Shown here in pieces: positions 8,610 to 17,200 of a DNA stretch of 22,354 bases. The first letter of the stretch is position 1, and each line of letters begins with the position of its first letter. The stretch lies in the IMG/VR virus record IMGVR_UViG_3300042868_011744, positions 1 to 22,354 of that record. One strand, given 5' to 3'. The position numbers and the translations under genes are program-made. The stretch is from a virus. The notes beneath the pieces were generated by a model. That model saw only the letters and a program-made list of their open reading frames with translations. It was not told where the DNA came from and made no database searches.

Positions 8610-8912
8610 ATGAATGCAGATATTGGAGAAATGGTTTATGAACAGGTTTTGTCTTTAGATGTAGACAATCATCCTGTCACTGGAGCAACGTTTGACTATG
8701 CTCTTTATGCTGATAGTGCAATTTATTCGGGCGGAAGCATTTCTTACTCACTAACAGATAGCAACAGGGGTATATTTACATTTTCTTGGTCTGCAGATAC
8801 TTATGGAAAGTACCAATTATATACTAGGAATAATGCAACAAATGTAATATTTATTTCTGAAACTATTGACGTTAAGCCTGGTGCAGACACTACCATATAC
8901 ATAGGTCTTTAA
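8610..8912 (+). CDS. Small beta-sandwich virion protein candidate
   Basis: A 100-residue protein with alternating hydrophobic and polar residues throughout: VYEQVLSLDV, DYALYADSAIYSGG, GIFTFSWSADTYGKYQLYTR, IFISETIDVKPG, TTIYIGL. This reads as a single Ig-like or fibronectin-like beta sandwich, a common module on phage capsids, tails and fibres. There is no signal peptide or membrane helix. The ATG at 8610 is only 4 bases from a TATTTAT element; an in-frame ATG at 8631 is an alternative start. It lies just upstream of the terminase gene. The function is not known and a structural role is inferred. Confidence 0.6.
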   Translation: MNADIGEMVYEQVLSLDVDNHPVTGATFDYALYADSAIYSGGSISYSLTDSNRGIFTFSWSADTYGKYQLYTRNNATNVIFISETIDVKPGADTTIYIGL

Positions 8913-8926
8913 TAGAAAATAAATAA

Positions 8927-8957
8927 TTGTAAGCTATTTATCAAAGAAAGCTTATAA
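8927..8957 (+). promoter_or_regulatory. Hairpin and TATTTAT motif just before the terminase start
   Basis: TTGTAAGCT (8927-8935) pairs with AGCTTATAA (8949-8957) in a 9-base stem with one G-U pair and a 13-base loop, ending 3 bases before the terminase ATG. TATTTAT (8935-8941) overlaps the upstream arm and loop. In RNA the hairpin could hide the start region; in DNA the motif may be a promoter. Confidence 0.35.
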
Positions 8958-8960
8958 TTA

Positions 8961-11726
8961 ATGACAGCACAACAAATATTGCAAGAGCGTATAAAATGCG
9001 CCAAAAGCCCTGTATATTTCCTTAATAATTATGGTTATGTTTTTGATGCAGTGGCAAAAAGCATCAGAAAAATGAAGTGCTTTGAATACCAAGAAAGGTG
9101 TGTAGATGTATTTCATAAAAACCAAAATTCAATAATACTTAAATCTAGACAATGCCTGCCTGGGGATACTTATGTAGATACACCAGATGGGCCAAAGGCA
9201 ATTAAGGATTTTAAATTTGGAGATGAAGTGTACTCTTATAATTTAATTTCTAATGAAGTTGAGGTTGATACAGTTTATGACGCTTGGTGTAGTGGTGATA
9301 GACAGTGTGTAAAATTTAAACTCCAGGATACAAGAAATTTTGAGACTGGAGAGAATCACCCATTTTATGTAAAAAACAAAGGTTGGGTTAAAGCTAAAGA
9401 TCTTCAAAGAGGTGATGAAATTATTGATGCTAATTTTGGATTTGGTGATGTGATTGCCAATGAAGATGAAATAAAGATACTTGCATACTTAATTACAGAT
9501 GGAAGCACAGGTAAGCAAGTTAAGTTTACAAATAATAATATTAATTATTTAGGCGAATTTGAAGAATCAATAAATAATGTATTTCCAGAATTATCGGTAA
9601 GAAAGTCTATAAAATTTAACGGATATGATTATTTTCCGCATCAAAAGCATGGGACAAGTTTAAAGAATCCGATAATGGAGTGGTGTGAAACGAAAGAAAT
9701 AGCAAATAAAAAAACTGAATTTAAACTTTTACCTAAAGAAGTTTTTAGTTGGAATAAAAAATCTGTTTCAATTTTAATAAATAGACTTTTTGCTGGAGAT
9801 GGATGGGTTAGTATTTGTAAAAAAGGCGAAAACAGTAAAAGACTAGAATTAGGAATAGCATCTCCAAGTGAAGAGTTCCTACATCAAGTTAAGTCTCTAC
9901 TTAAAAAGTTTGATATTAAATGCAATATTTATGAAGTAAAAAATATGAAATTGCAAAAAAACAAATTTTTTAAACTTAGAGTTACTCATTCGAAGAGCGC
10001 TACAAGATTTGTTAAAAACATAGGAATATTTGATAAGATAACACAAGAACACCACGATATTTGTGATAGTTATAAGCATAATGTAAAAGACAATCCAATT
10101 ATTAAAAAGATTGAAAAAACTGTAGTTAAAAAGTGTTACGACATTTCTGTAAGTAAAAATGAAAATTTCTTTATAGACGGATTACTTACTCACAATACTG
10201 GTTTATCTGTAATTACCGCAGGGTATGTAGCTTGGAGATTGATGTTTAGATACGATGAAAGAATTCTTATTGTTGCCAATGATGGAAACGGTGCTGAAAG
10301 ATTCTTAGAGACTGTTAAGCAATTCATAACAAATACACCTCAGTGGCTTCAGCCAGAATCAATACTTCTAAATAATAAAAGAAAATTAGTTTTTTCTAAT
10401 GGATCATGGGTTCAAGCAAAAGCTTCATCTCCAGATGCAGGTCGTGGTGATTCATTAACAATGCTTGTCTTGGATGAGACAGCCTTCATTAAAGATGCTG
10501 AAGCAATTTGGATGGCGGCAGGTATGGCGCTTTCAGCTACAAAAGGTAAGTGTATTATGATTTCCACGCCAAATGGTACAGGTAATTTATATCACAAGAC
10601 TTGGGTTGGTGGAACGAAAAAAGAAAATGACTTCGTACCACTTACAGTTCACTGGACTGAAAATCCTCAATCATCTGTCGGATTGCAAATAAACAAAAAT
10701 GTAAACGGAGAAGAATTCCCTTGGAGTCCTTGGTATGAAGAACAATGTAGAAGGATGAATTATGATAGTGTTAAGATTGCACAAGAGCTTGACTTATCAT
10801 TTGAGGGATCTAAATATCTTGTTATTGAACAACAATTAATCGATAAATACGAAAAAAGAGTAAGAGGTCAAAAGCCAAACTTCTACATTAAATATGACTT
10901 CAATCTTAAAGGAACACCTGAGTCAGGAAGTTTTATTATAGATGAAACCGCTTTCCATGTATGGAAAAGACCTGAAGAGGGGAGAAACTATATTATAGGG
11001 GCTGACGTCGCTCGTGGTGACGGGAAAGATTATTCCACAATTCAAGTATTGGATGCGGACACATTAGAACAGGTTGCGGAATATAGAGATAAGATTGGAG
11101 TGGATTTATTTCCGTATTTAATAGATTGGGTTGGAAGAATATATAATAATGCATATCTAGTTGTGGAGTGTAACTCTTTTGGTTTACACGTAGCTCTTAC
11201 CTTAAGAGATCATTTACAATATAAGAGAATGTTCTTCTCTAAAAATGTTCAAGACATTCACGTTAGACCTTACGATTACAAAGTAAATGAGGGAACTGAA
11301 ATACCTGGATTCCAAACTACAATGAAAACAAGACCGCTTGTTGTTGCTTCTATTATACAGCATATGAGAGAGAATTCTTTAATTCTTCATTCTCCAAGGC
11401 TTACTTCTGAGTTTTCAACATTTGTTATGGTTAACAACAAGCCTCAGCATGAGCCAGGGTTTAATGATGACTTGATATTTGGATTAGGATTGGCATTATA
11501 TGTTAGAGATAATGAGTACAATAATATTATCGCAACAGATGGTCTGTATAAATCAATGCTTAGTGCTATATCTTTCAATTCAAACAATATGATGGGTAAA
11601 ATAGAACACAATGGAAATGGTGGTAGAAAAGATATTGATGTTCCTGATGGTGGTAGTGGTTTATTTTTGGGCTCATCCTTTACGCAATCGGATGACGATG
11701 ATTTAGATTGGCTTCTAAAACCGTAA
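8961..11726 (+). CDS. terL: Terminase large subunit (T4 gp17-like) containing an intein
   Basis: ATP-driven DNA packaging motor and nuclease. The precursor is 921 residues; removing the intein (residues 65-412) leaves 573, close to T4 gp17 (610). After splicing the Walker A region reads KSRQ/TGLS at the junction, a deviant P-loop with Lys at its start (K61) and no Lys after the glycine. Walker B is LVLDE at 502-506, followed by a coupling motif IMISTPNG. The C-terminal RNase H-fold nuclease has GADVARG (D682), LVVECNSFG (E736) and FNDDLIFG (D836/D837) as the expected acidic triad. The ATG is preceded by a hairpin and a TATTTAT element. The portal gene follows 49 bases later. Function needs protein splicing, since the intein splits the ATP-binding loop. 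Confidence 0.95.
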   Translation: MTAQQILQERIKCAKSPVYFLNNYGYVFDAVAKSIRKMKCFEYQERCVDVFHKNQNSIILKSRQCLPGDTYVDTPDGPKAIKDFKFGDEVYSYNLISNEVEVDTVYDAWCSGDRQCVKFKLQDTRNFETGENHPFYVKNKGWVKAKDLQRGDEIIDANFGFGDVIANEDEIKILAYLITDGSTGKQVKFTNNNINYLGEFEESINNVFPELSVRKSIKFNGYDYFPHQKHGTSLKNPIMEWCETKEIANKKTEFKLLPKEVFSWNKKSVSILINRLFAGDGWVSICKKGENSKRLELGIASPSEEFLHQVKSLLKKFDIKCNIYEVKNMKLQKNKFFKLRVTHSKSATRFVKNIGIFDKITQEHHDICDSYKHNVKDNPIIKKIEKTVVKKCYDISVSKNENFFIDGLLTHNTGLSVITAGYVAWRLMFRYDERILIVANDGNGAERFLETVKQFITNTPQWLQPESILLNNKRKLVFSNGSWVQAKASSPDAGRGDSLTMLVLDETAFIKDAEAIWMAAGMALSATKGKCIMISTPNGTGNLYHKTWVGGTKKENDFVPLTVHWTENPQSSVGLQINKNVNGEEFPWSPWYEEQCRRMNYDSVKIAQELDLSFEGSKYLVIEQQLIDKYEKRVRGQKPNFYIKYDFNLKGTPESGSFIIDETAFHVWKRPEEGRNYIIGADVARGDGKDYSTIQVLDADTLEQVAEYRDKIGVDLFPYLIDWVGRIYNNAYLVVECNSFGLHVALTLRDHLQYKRMFFSKNVQDIHVRPYDYKVNEGTEIPGFQTTMKTRPLVVASIIQHMRENSLILHSPRLTSEFSTFVMVNNKPQHEPGFNDDLIFGLGLALYVRDNEYNNIIATDGLYKSMLSAISFNSNNMMGKIEHNGNGGRKDIDVPDGGSGLFLGSSFTQSDDDDLDWLLKP
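9153..10196 (+). other. Full-length intein with LAGLIDADG homing endonuclease inside the terminase
   Basis: Residues 65-412 of the precursor (348 residues). The N-terminal splice block begins with nucleophile Cys65 (CLPGDTYVDTPDG). The second splicing block has TGENHPFYV with the conserved His. Two LAGLIDADG-type dodecapeptides are visible, ILAYLITDGS (173-182, D180) and LINRLFAGDGW (272-282, D280), with both acidic residues kept. The C-terminal blocks are CYDISVSKNENFFIDG and LLTHN, ending His411-Asn412 before Thr413 as the +1 extein nucleophile. All blocks needed for splicing and homing look present. The boundaries were set by these blocks and by restoring the terminase motif SRQTGLS. Confidence 0.93.
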
Positions 11727-11775
11727 AAAATTGATTTTTATAACATAATAACTTATATTTAAAAAAATACAAAAA

Positions 11776-13971
11776 ATGGCTGAAGATAAAAAACCGCAAA
11801 GTATATTCCAAGGAGTTGTAGATGCAATAAATGGAGGTAAAAAGAAAACTCCTACCATGTCTGCTTCTGCTCAGTTTACTCCAAATAAATCAGATGGTTT
11901 AATCAGTGGCAGTGCTAATCCAGTTGAAGAAATGCAACAACAATTCTTGGATTGGCAGGTTAATAAAATAGCACACAACCTTTACACGAGATCGATATAT
12001 TTTGACACAGATAGAATTAGTGCATACCAAGATTTTAGAGCGATGGATATGTCGCCTGAAATTGCAGCAGCACTTAATATCATTAGAGATGAATGCTTAA
12101 CTAGAAGTGAGAAAGGTAATATTCTTGATATTTATTCGGAAAATTCTAGAGTAAAAGAAATATTAAAAGATTTATTTGGAAATAGAATTAACGTAGACTA
12201 CAACCTTAAACTTTGGATTCGTGATTTAATTAAATATGGTGATTATTTTGTATTCTTAGAAATTGATAAATCAGAAGGTATTTATAACTTTCTTTCTTTA
12301 CCAGTAGAGGAAATCCACAGAGAAGAGGCATATGATGGTAATCCTGAAAGTGTAAGATTCCGTTGGGAGACAATGGGTATGTATTTTGAGGATTGGCAAG
12401 TTGCACACTTTAGAATGTTGGAGGATACAAAAAAACTACCTTATGGTCGTTCGATATTAGATCCTGCTAGAAAACTTTGGAAGCAATTACAATTAGCAGA
12501 GGATTCGATGCTTGTTTATCGTATTACTAGAGCACCAGAAAGAAGAGTGTTTTATATTGAAGTTGGTAACTTGGGTGACCAAGATGTACAGGGTTATATT
12601 ATGAAAATCCAAAACCAAATCAAGAAACAACCTGTAGTTGATTCAAGAAATGGTCAATATAATTTGAAGTATGACCCAATGAACATCACCGAGGATTACT
12701 TCATTCCTATTAGGGGTGATAAATCTTCTAAGATTGATACATTGCCAGGGGCTTCAAATATGGGAGACATCCAAGATATTGAATATCTTCAAAATAAATT
12801 ATTTGCTTCATTGCAAGTTCCTAAGGCATATTTAAATTATGCTGAAAACTTACCAGGAGGATCAACGCTTTCGCAGGCAGATTTGAGATTTGCTAGAACA
12901 ATCAATTCAATCCAAGAAGTTGTATTGTTGGAACTTAGAAGAATAGCTAATATTCATCTTTTCTTCTCAGGTCTTAAAGATGAAATTGATAACTTTACAT
13001 TAACGCTTACAAATCCATCTACTCAACAAGAATTGTTGAAATTGGAAACAATGAAAGCGAGAATGGAAGTGTTTAAGGAGATGTATTCATCTGAATCTAA
13101 TTCTGCGGTTTCTTATACATGGGCTATGGAAAATATTCTTGGTTTCTCTAAAGCAGAGATTAAGCTTATATTGAAACAGAAAAAGGTTGAGAAGAAAATA
13201 TTTGCTGAAATTGACGCTTCGGTTGAAACTTACAAGAAAATTGGATTATTTAAAGAGCTTGATGATAGATACGAACTTCCAGGTGCAGCACCTGCAGGTG
13301 CAGCTTCTACAGGTGAAGAGTCTGCGGCAGGAGGCGGTGGCGGTGGAGCCGCAGGAGGAATGGGTAATCTTGAGCTTGGTAGCCAATTAGGCGGAATGGA
13401 AGCTGGTGGTGGCGGTGGCGCTGAAGCTGGTGGAGCTCCTGAGCCTGAGGCTGGTGGAGCACCTGAAGCTCCTTTGGCTGAGAATAGAGTGAGAGCTATT
13501 AAAAGAGTATTGGCTGAATCTGACAGAGATACTGATGATTTATTGTCAGATTTATTAGGTGACACATCAGATGCACCAACATTGTCAGAAAGAGAAGAAA
13601 AAGAAAATAAGTTATTACATAAGAATAAAAAGCTGAATTACAAAATCGAAAAAATGATTGAGAATATTCAGGCTAGTTTGGACGATACAAAAAAAGAAGA
13701 AAGAGAAGAGAGTGAGAAAAAGTTCCAAGAAAGTAAAGCTAAGAATAATTTATTCGAAAGAAGCGGAATGGTAATAGACAGAACTAATAGTATGTTTAAG
13801 CACTTAGAAGAAATGATGAATGGAAATAAAGTTTCTGGTTTTGATGTTGATAAGGCTGACATAATTAGCGAAGAATTTGTAGAGGAAGTTGAATTAAATG
13901 AAGAAAATATAATAGAGGAAGATTCTATTGAAACTTCTGAAGATATTTCTGAAGATAAAATAGATGAGTAA
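11776..13971 (+). CDS. gp20: Portal protein (T4 gp20-like) with long C-terminal extension
   Basis: Forms the dodecameric ring at the capsid vertex through which DNA enters. It follows the terminase directly, and residues about 60-500 look like the gp20 portal core: DFRAMDMSPEIAAALNIIRDE, WIRDLIKYGDYFVFLEID, VAHFRM, PYGRSILDPARKLWKQLQLAEDSMLVYRITRAPERRVFYIEVGNL, and DIEYLQNKLFASLQVPKAYL. T4 gp20 has 524 residues and this protein has 731. The extra part is a Gly/Ala/Glu/Pro low-complexity linker (about 502-570) and then a charged, probably coiled-coil tail ending in an acidic stretch. The ATG follows an A-rich leader. The stop overlaps the next start by one base (TAATG), which suggests translational coupling. 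Confidence 0.9.
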   Translation: MAEDKKPQSIFQGVVDAINGGKKKTPTMSASAQFTPNKSDGLISGSANPVEEMQQQFLDWQVNKIAHNLYTRSIYFDTDRISAYQDFRAMDMSPEIAAALNIIRDECLTRSEKGNILDIYSENSRVKEILKDLFGNRINVDYNLKLWIRDLIKYGDYFVFLEIDKSEGIYNFLSLPVEEIHREEAYDGNPESVRFRWETMGMYFEDWQVAHFRMLEDTKKLPYGRSILDPARKLWKQLQLAEDSMLVYRITRAPERRVFYIEVGNLGDQDVQGYIMKIQNQIKKQPVVDSRNGQYNLKYDPMNITEDYFIPIRGDKSSKIDTLPGASNMGDIQDIEYLQNKLFASLQVPKAYLNYAENLPGGSTLSQADLRFARTINSIQEVVLLELRRIANIHLFFSGLKDEIDNFTLTLTNPSTQQELLKLETMKARMEVFKEMYSSESNSAVSYTWAMENILGFSKAEIKLILKQKKVEKKIFAEIDASVETYKKIGLFKELDDRYELPGAAPAGAASTGEESAAGGGGGGAAGGMGNLELGSQLGGMEAGGGGGAEAGGAPEPEAGGAPEAPLAENRVRAIKRVLAESDRDTDDLLSDLLGDTSDAPTLSEREEKENKLLHKNKKLNYKIEKMIENIQASLDDTKKEEREESEKKFQESKAKNNLFERSGMVIDRTNSMFKHLEEMMNGNKVSGFDVDKADIISEEFVEEVELNEENIIEEDSIETSEDISEDKIDE
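13426..13473 (+). repeat. 24-base tandem duplication in the portal linker
   Basis: GCTGGTGGAGCTCCTGAG at 13426 recurs as GCTGGTGGAGCACCTGAA at 13450, encoding AGGAPEPE and AGGAPEAP. It lies in the Gly/Ala/Pro-rich linker between the portal core and the charged tail. Such low-complexity repeats can change length by slippage. Confidence 0.8.
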
Positions 13972-14216
13972 TGGAAAAATATCCAGGTTGGTTAAATATA
14001 AACGACACCTACAAGATAAAGAAAGATTTAGCTGAGCTAAAGGCTGTTATTGAGGAAATAGAAAAAGACATAAATGTTTTGCTAGGGCCTAAAAAAGTAG
14101 AGACTAGGAGTACTTCAGCTAGAAGAAAATTAAGGTATCTACGAAAGGAGTTGATACCGACAATGGCAAAAAAAATATTAAAAACAAAACAAGATTACAA
14201 AGGTGACTATTCTTAG
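13971..14216 (+). CDS. Small helical protein after the portal, function unknown
   Basis: An 81-residue protein whose ATG overlaps the portal stop by one base. Residues about 15-40 form a probable amphipathic or coiled-coil helix (KKDLAELKAVIEEIEKDINVLL), and the rest is basic (RSTSARRKLRYLRKEL, then Lys-rich). There is no membrane segment. In T4 the gene right after portal gene 20 is gene 67, an 80-residue prohead core protein. Size and position match but the sequence is basic at its C-terminus rather than acidic, so a prohead core role is only a guess. Its stop codon lies inside the loop and stem of the terminator that ends this transcription block. Confidence 0.6.
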   Translation: MEKYPGWLNINDTYKIKKDLAELKAVIEEIEKDINVLLGPKKVETRSTSARRKLRYLRKELIPTMAKKILKTKQDYKGDYS

Positions 14217-14229
14217 TCACTTTTTTTTT
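14203..14229 (+). terminator. Intrinsic terminator after the head-gene block
   Basis: A perfect 7-base stem GTGACTA (14203-14209) and TAGTCAC (14214-14220) with loop TTCT, followed by nine T residues (14221-14229). Extra G-T and A-T pairs lengthen the stem outward. It overlaps the stop codon of the 81-residue gene and separates the packaging genes from the polymerase gene. Confidence 0.85.
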
Positions 14230-14230
14230 G

Positions 14231-14238
14231 TATATTTG
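14231..14238 (+). promoter_or_regulatory. Bacteroidota-type -7 promoter element before the polymerase gene
   Basis: TATATTTG matches TAnnTTTG exactly and lies immediately after the terminator and 5 bases before the polymerase ATG at 14244. No clear TTG -33 element is seen at the expected distance, and the leader would be very short or absent, so its use is uncertain. Confidence 0.4.
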
Positions 14239-14243
14239 TACGT

Positions 14244-17200
14244 ATGAATGAAATTTGTAATAATAAAAATTGCAATTGCGGTAAACAACATACATATCAT
14301 GATGATTTAACGGGGGTAGCAAAAGAGAATTTACATAAGGCAATGGATACTTTCGAAGAACGAAAGTATGAATTAAAAAACATTATAACAGAAGAAGATA
14401 GAAGAAAAAGACCAATGGTTCATCTTCATCTTCACACTTTCCATTCTATATTGGATGGTTGTGGAAGTATTGATAATTATGTAAAACTAGCTAAGGAGTA
14501 TAATCATCCCGCAATTGCTGTTACCGATCACGGTACGCTTTCGGGTACTTATGAGCTTTTCAAAAAATGTAAAGCTGGAGGTATAAAATCCATTATGGGT
14601 ATGGAAGCCTACGTGAACGATAGGCAGGGTGAATTTGAGGAGAAAAAATATGAGGGTGGAAAGTCTCATCAATCCATATTTGTAATGAATCAAGAAGGTT
14701 TTGTCAACATTAATAAATTGGCATATCGTTCTTATGATGAAGGTTTTTATAAGAGAGGTAGGATTAAGACAGATTGGTTATTTGAACATAAACAAGGTTT
14801 GTTTTTGACAACATCTTGTGCTGTTAGCTATATGTCTAAAATGGTTCAAGAAGGCAAAGAGACTGAAGCTGAAGAATATCTAAAAGGTCTTATGAGGGAG
14901 TTTGGAGATAATTTGGTTGCCGAATTGCAATTTAATGAATATGAAGGTCAAAAAATTTACAATAGTTGGCTTTTGAAGATGATAAAAAAGTATAGTTTAA
15001 TGCCTATACTTACAAATGATGTTCATTATGCATTTAAAGAAGATGCTGAATTGCAAGACACTCTTATTGCAATAAATCAAAAGTCCAAGCTAGGAAATTC
15101 TTTTAAGCTTAGTACGAGAAATCTTTACTATGCTAATGTTGATGATTTTCATATTTTCAACAAACAATTTGGTTTTAATTATCCAGAGTCTTTTGTGGAT
15201 ATGTGTTTGGATAACACGTTAAAAGTTGCAGAGAAGTTAAATTATGAATTTGACACGAAGACTGAAAAATATCCTAGATATGAAGTGACTACTGATGTAT
15301 TAGATTATTTCAAAACAGATAACAACGAAGAGATAATCACAAGGCTTGCATTTGGCAAGTTAAAGCAAAAGTTAAATAAGTATCGAGAAAATAATCTTGT
15401 TGAAATCACTCCAGAAAAAGAACAAGAATATCATGATAGATTGGTCTACGAATTAGAAGTAATTAAGGAAAAAAATACACTTGATTACTTTTTGGTTTAT
15501 TGGGAGTTGATTAGAGACTATAGAAAGAAGGGTTATAATATCGGTCCTTCTAGAGGTTCTGCAGGTGGGTGTTTACTTTCTTGGTGTCTAGAAATTACAG
15601 ATATTGATCCTATACGATTTGATTTATATTTTGAAAGATTCTTGAATCCAACTCGTAAGGGCTTGCCAGATATCGACGTGGATTTTATGACAGGAACTGA
15701 TGATGTTACAAATAACTTCCTGCGTGAGAAATATGGAAAGAATCGTGTTTTAAGTGTTTCCACTTTCTCAACCTTTAACGAAAAAGGTTGTTTGAAAGAT
15801 GTTGTTAGGGCTCATTTCGGTGATGAGGAAACAGGTTTCGAATCTGATGTTCATGCTGTAACCAAAGAAATGCCAAATTTTGACAAGGTTGAATATTCAT
15901 TGGGTGATTGGTTTGAGAGATGGCCAAATGATCCTGCGTGTTCAGATAGAGTGAGAAGATGGCTTACTGATAAAAACAATAGAAAAATATTAGACCAAAC
16001 ACTTAAGTTGCAGGGTCAGATTAGAGGTATTGGTCAGCACGCAGCAGGTATCGTTATTACGCCAGGTCCTTGTTGGGAATATTTGCCGACAAATATCATC
16101 GCATCAAACAAAAGTATTGTAACAGCATTCCAAGAAGCAGATAAGAGTGGTAAGGATTTGTCTGAATTAAACATATTAAAGTTAGATAGGTTAAAACTTG
16201 AAACGCTTAACGTAATAGAAGATACGATAAAGATTGTAAAAGAAAAGCATGGCTACGATATAACTGATAAAGTTAGAAACGTAAAGCTGAATGATGAAAA
16301 TCTATTTATTGAGCTAAGACTAGGAATGAATCATGGTATATTTCAGTTTGAAAGCCCTGGGATGAATGCTTTGATTAGAGGTATGGCAACAGAAAGTTTT
16401 TCTGAGCTTACAGCGGCCAATGCATTATATAGACCTGGGCCTATGGGTATTGGTGCTCATGAAGAGTTTATTAAGAACAAGTTTAATTCTGAGAACATTA
16501 AATATGTTCACCCAGCTCTTGAAACAATATTGAGCGAAACAAACGGCGTATTGATTTATCAGGAGCAGTTAATGTTCTTAGCTAATAAGATTGGCGGAAT
16601 GAGCTTAGGGGAAGGAGATATGCTTCGTAGGTATATGGATAAGGCAAGTTCTGCAATTATGAAAAAATCTGCAGGTGAAACTCTTAATAAAAAAGAGAGC
16701 GATAATTATGTGGAGTTTGAAAAATATTGGAACAAATTTATTGAGGGTGCCGTAAAAAATGGATATAAAGCTGATGAGGTTGATATTATTAAAGATTGGG
16801 TAATTAAATACTTAGGTTATTCATTCAACAAGTCTCACTCAACGGCATATGCATATCTTGCTATGCAAACTCTTTATCTAAAACATTATTACCCAACGGA
16901 GTTTTATACTGCTTTGTTAAATCACCCCAAAACTAGTGGTGGTAAAGAAAAGGAGCAGGCTTGGTTGGCAGCGGCAATTGCTTCAGCAATGTCTAAAGGT
17001 ATTGTAATTTCTCCTCCGTCTAGAAAATCTGGTTGGACTTGGACTATGACAGGAGATAAAGAGATATCTATGGGGTTTTCAGGGATAAATGGTCTTGGGG
17101 ATATAGCTTATCAGGAATTGAACGCTTTAATGGGTCAAAAAAATAAAAACCTACAAAATATAAGCGTATCTGAGTTTTATGATTTGCCTTTCTCAAAATT

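Noticed and set aside
13230-13565. Minus-strand 111-residue frame, Pro/Ala-rich
   Set aside because: It is the antisense of the Gly/Ala-rich portal linker; the proline runs are the complement of glycine codons.
14347-14369. 9-base inverted repeat ATACTTTCG/CGAAAGTAT early in the polymerase gene
   Set aside because: Stems of this length are expected by chance in a window of this size and AT content, and there is no T run or regulatory position.
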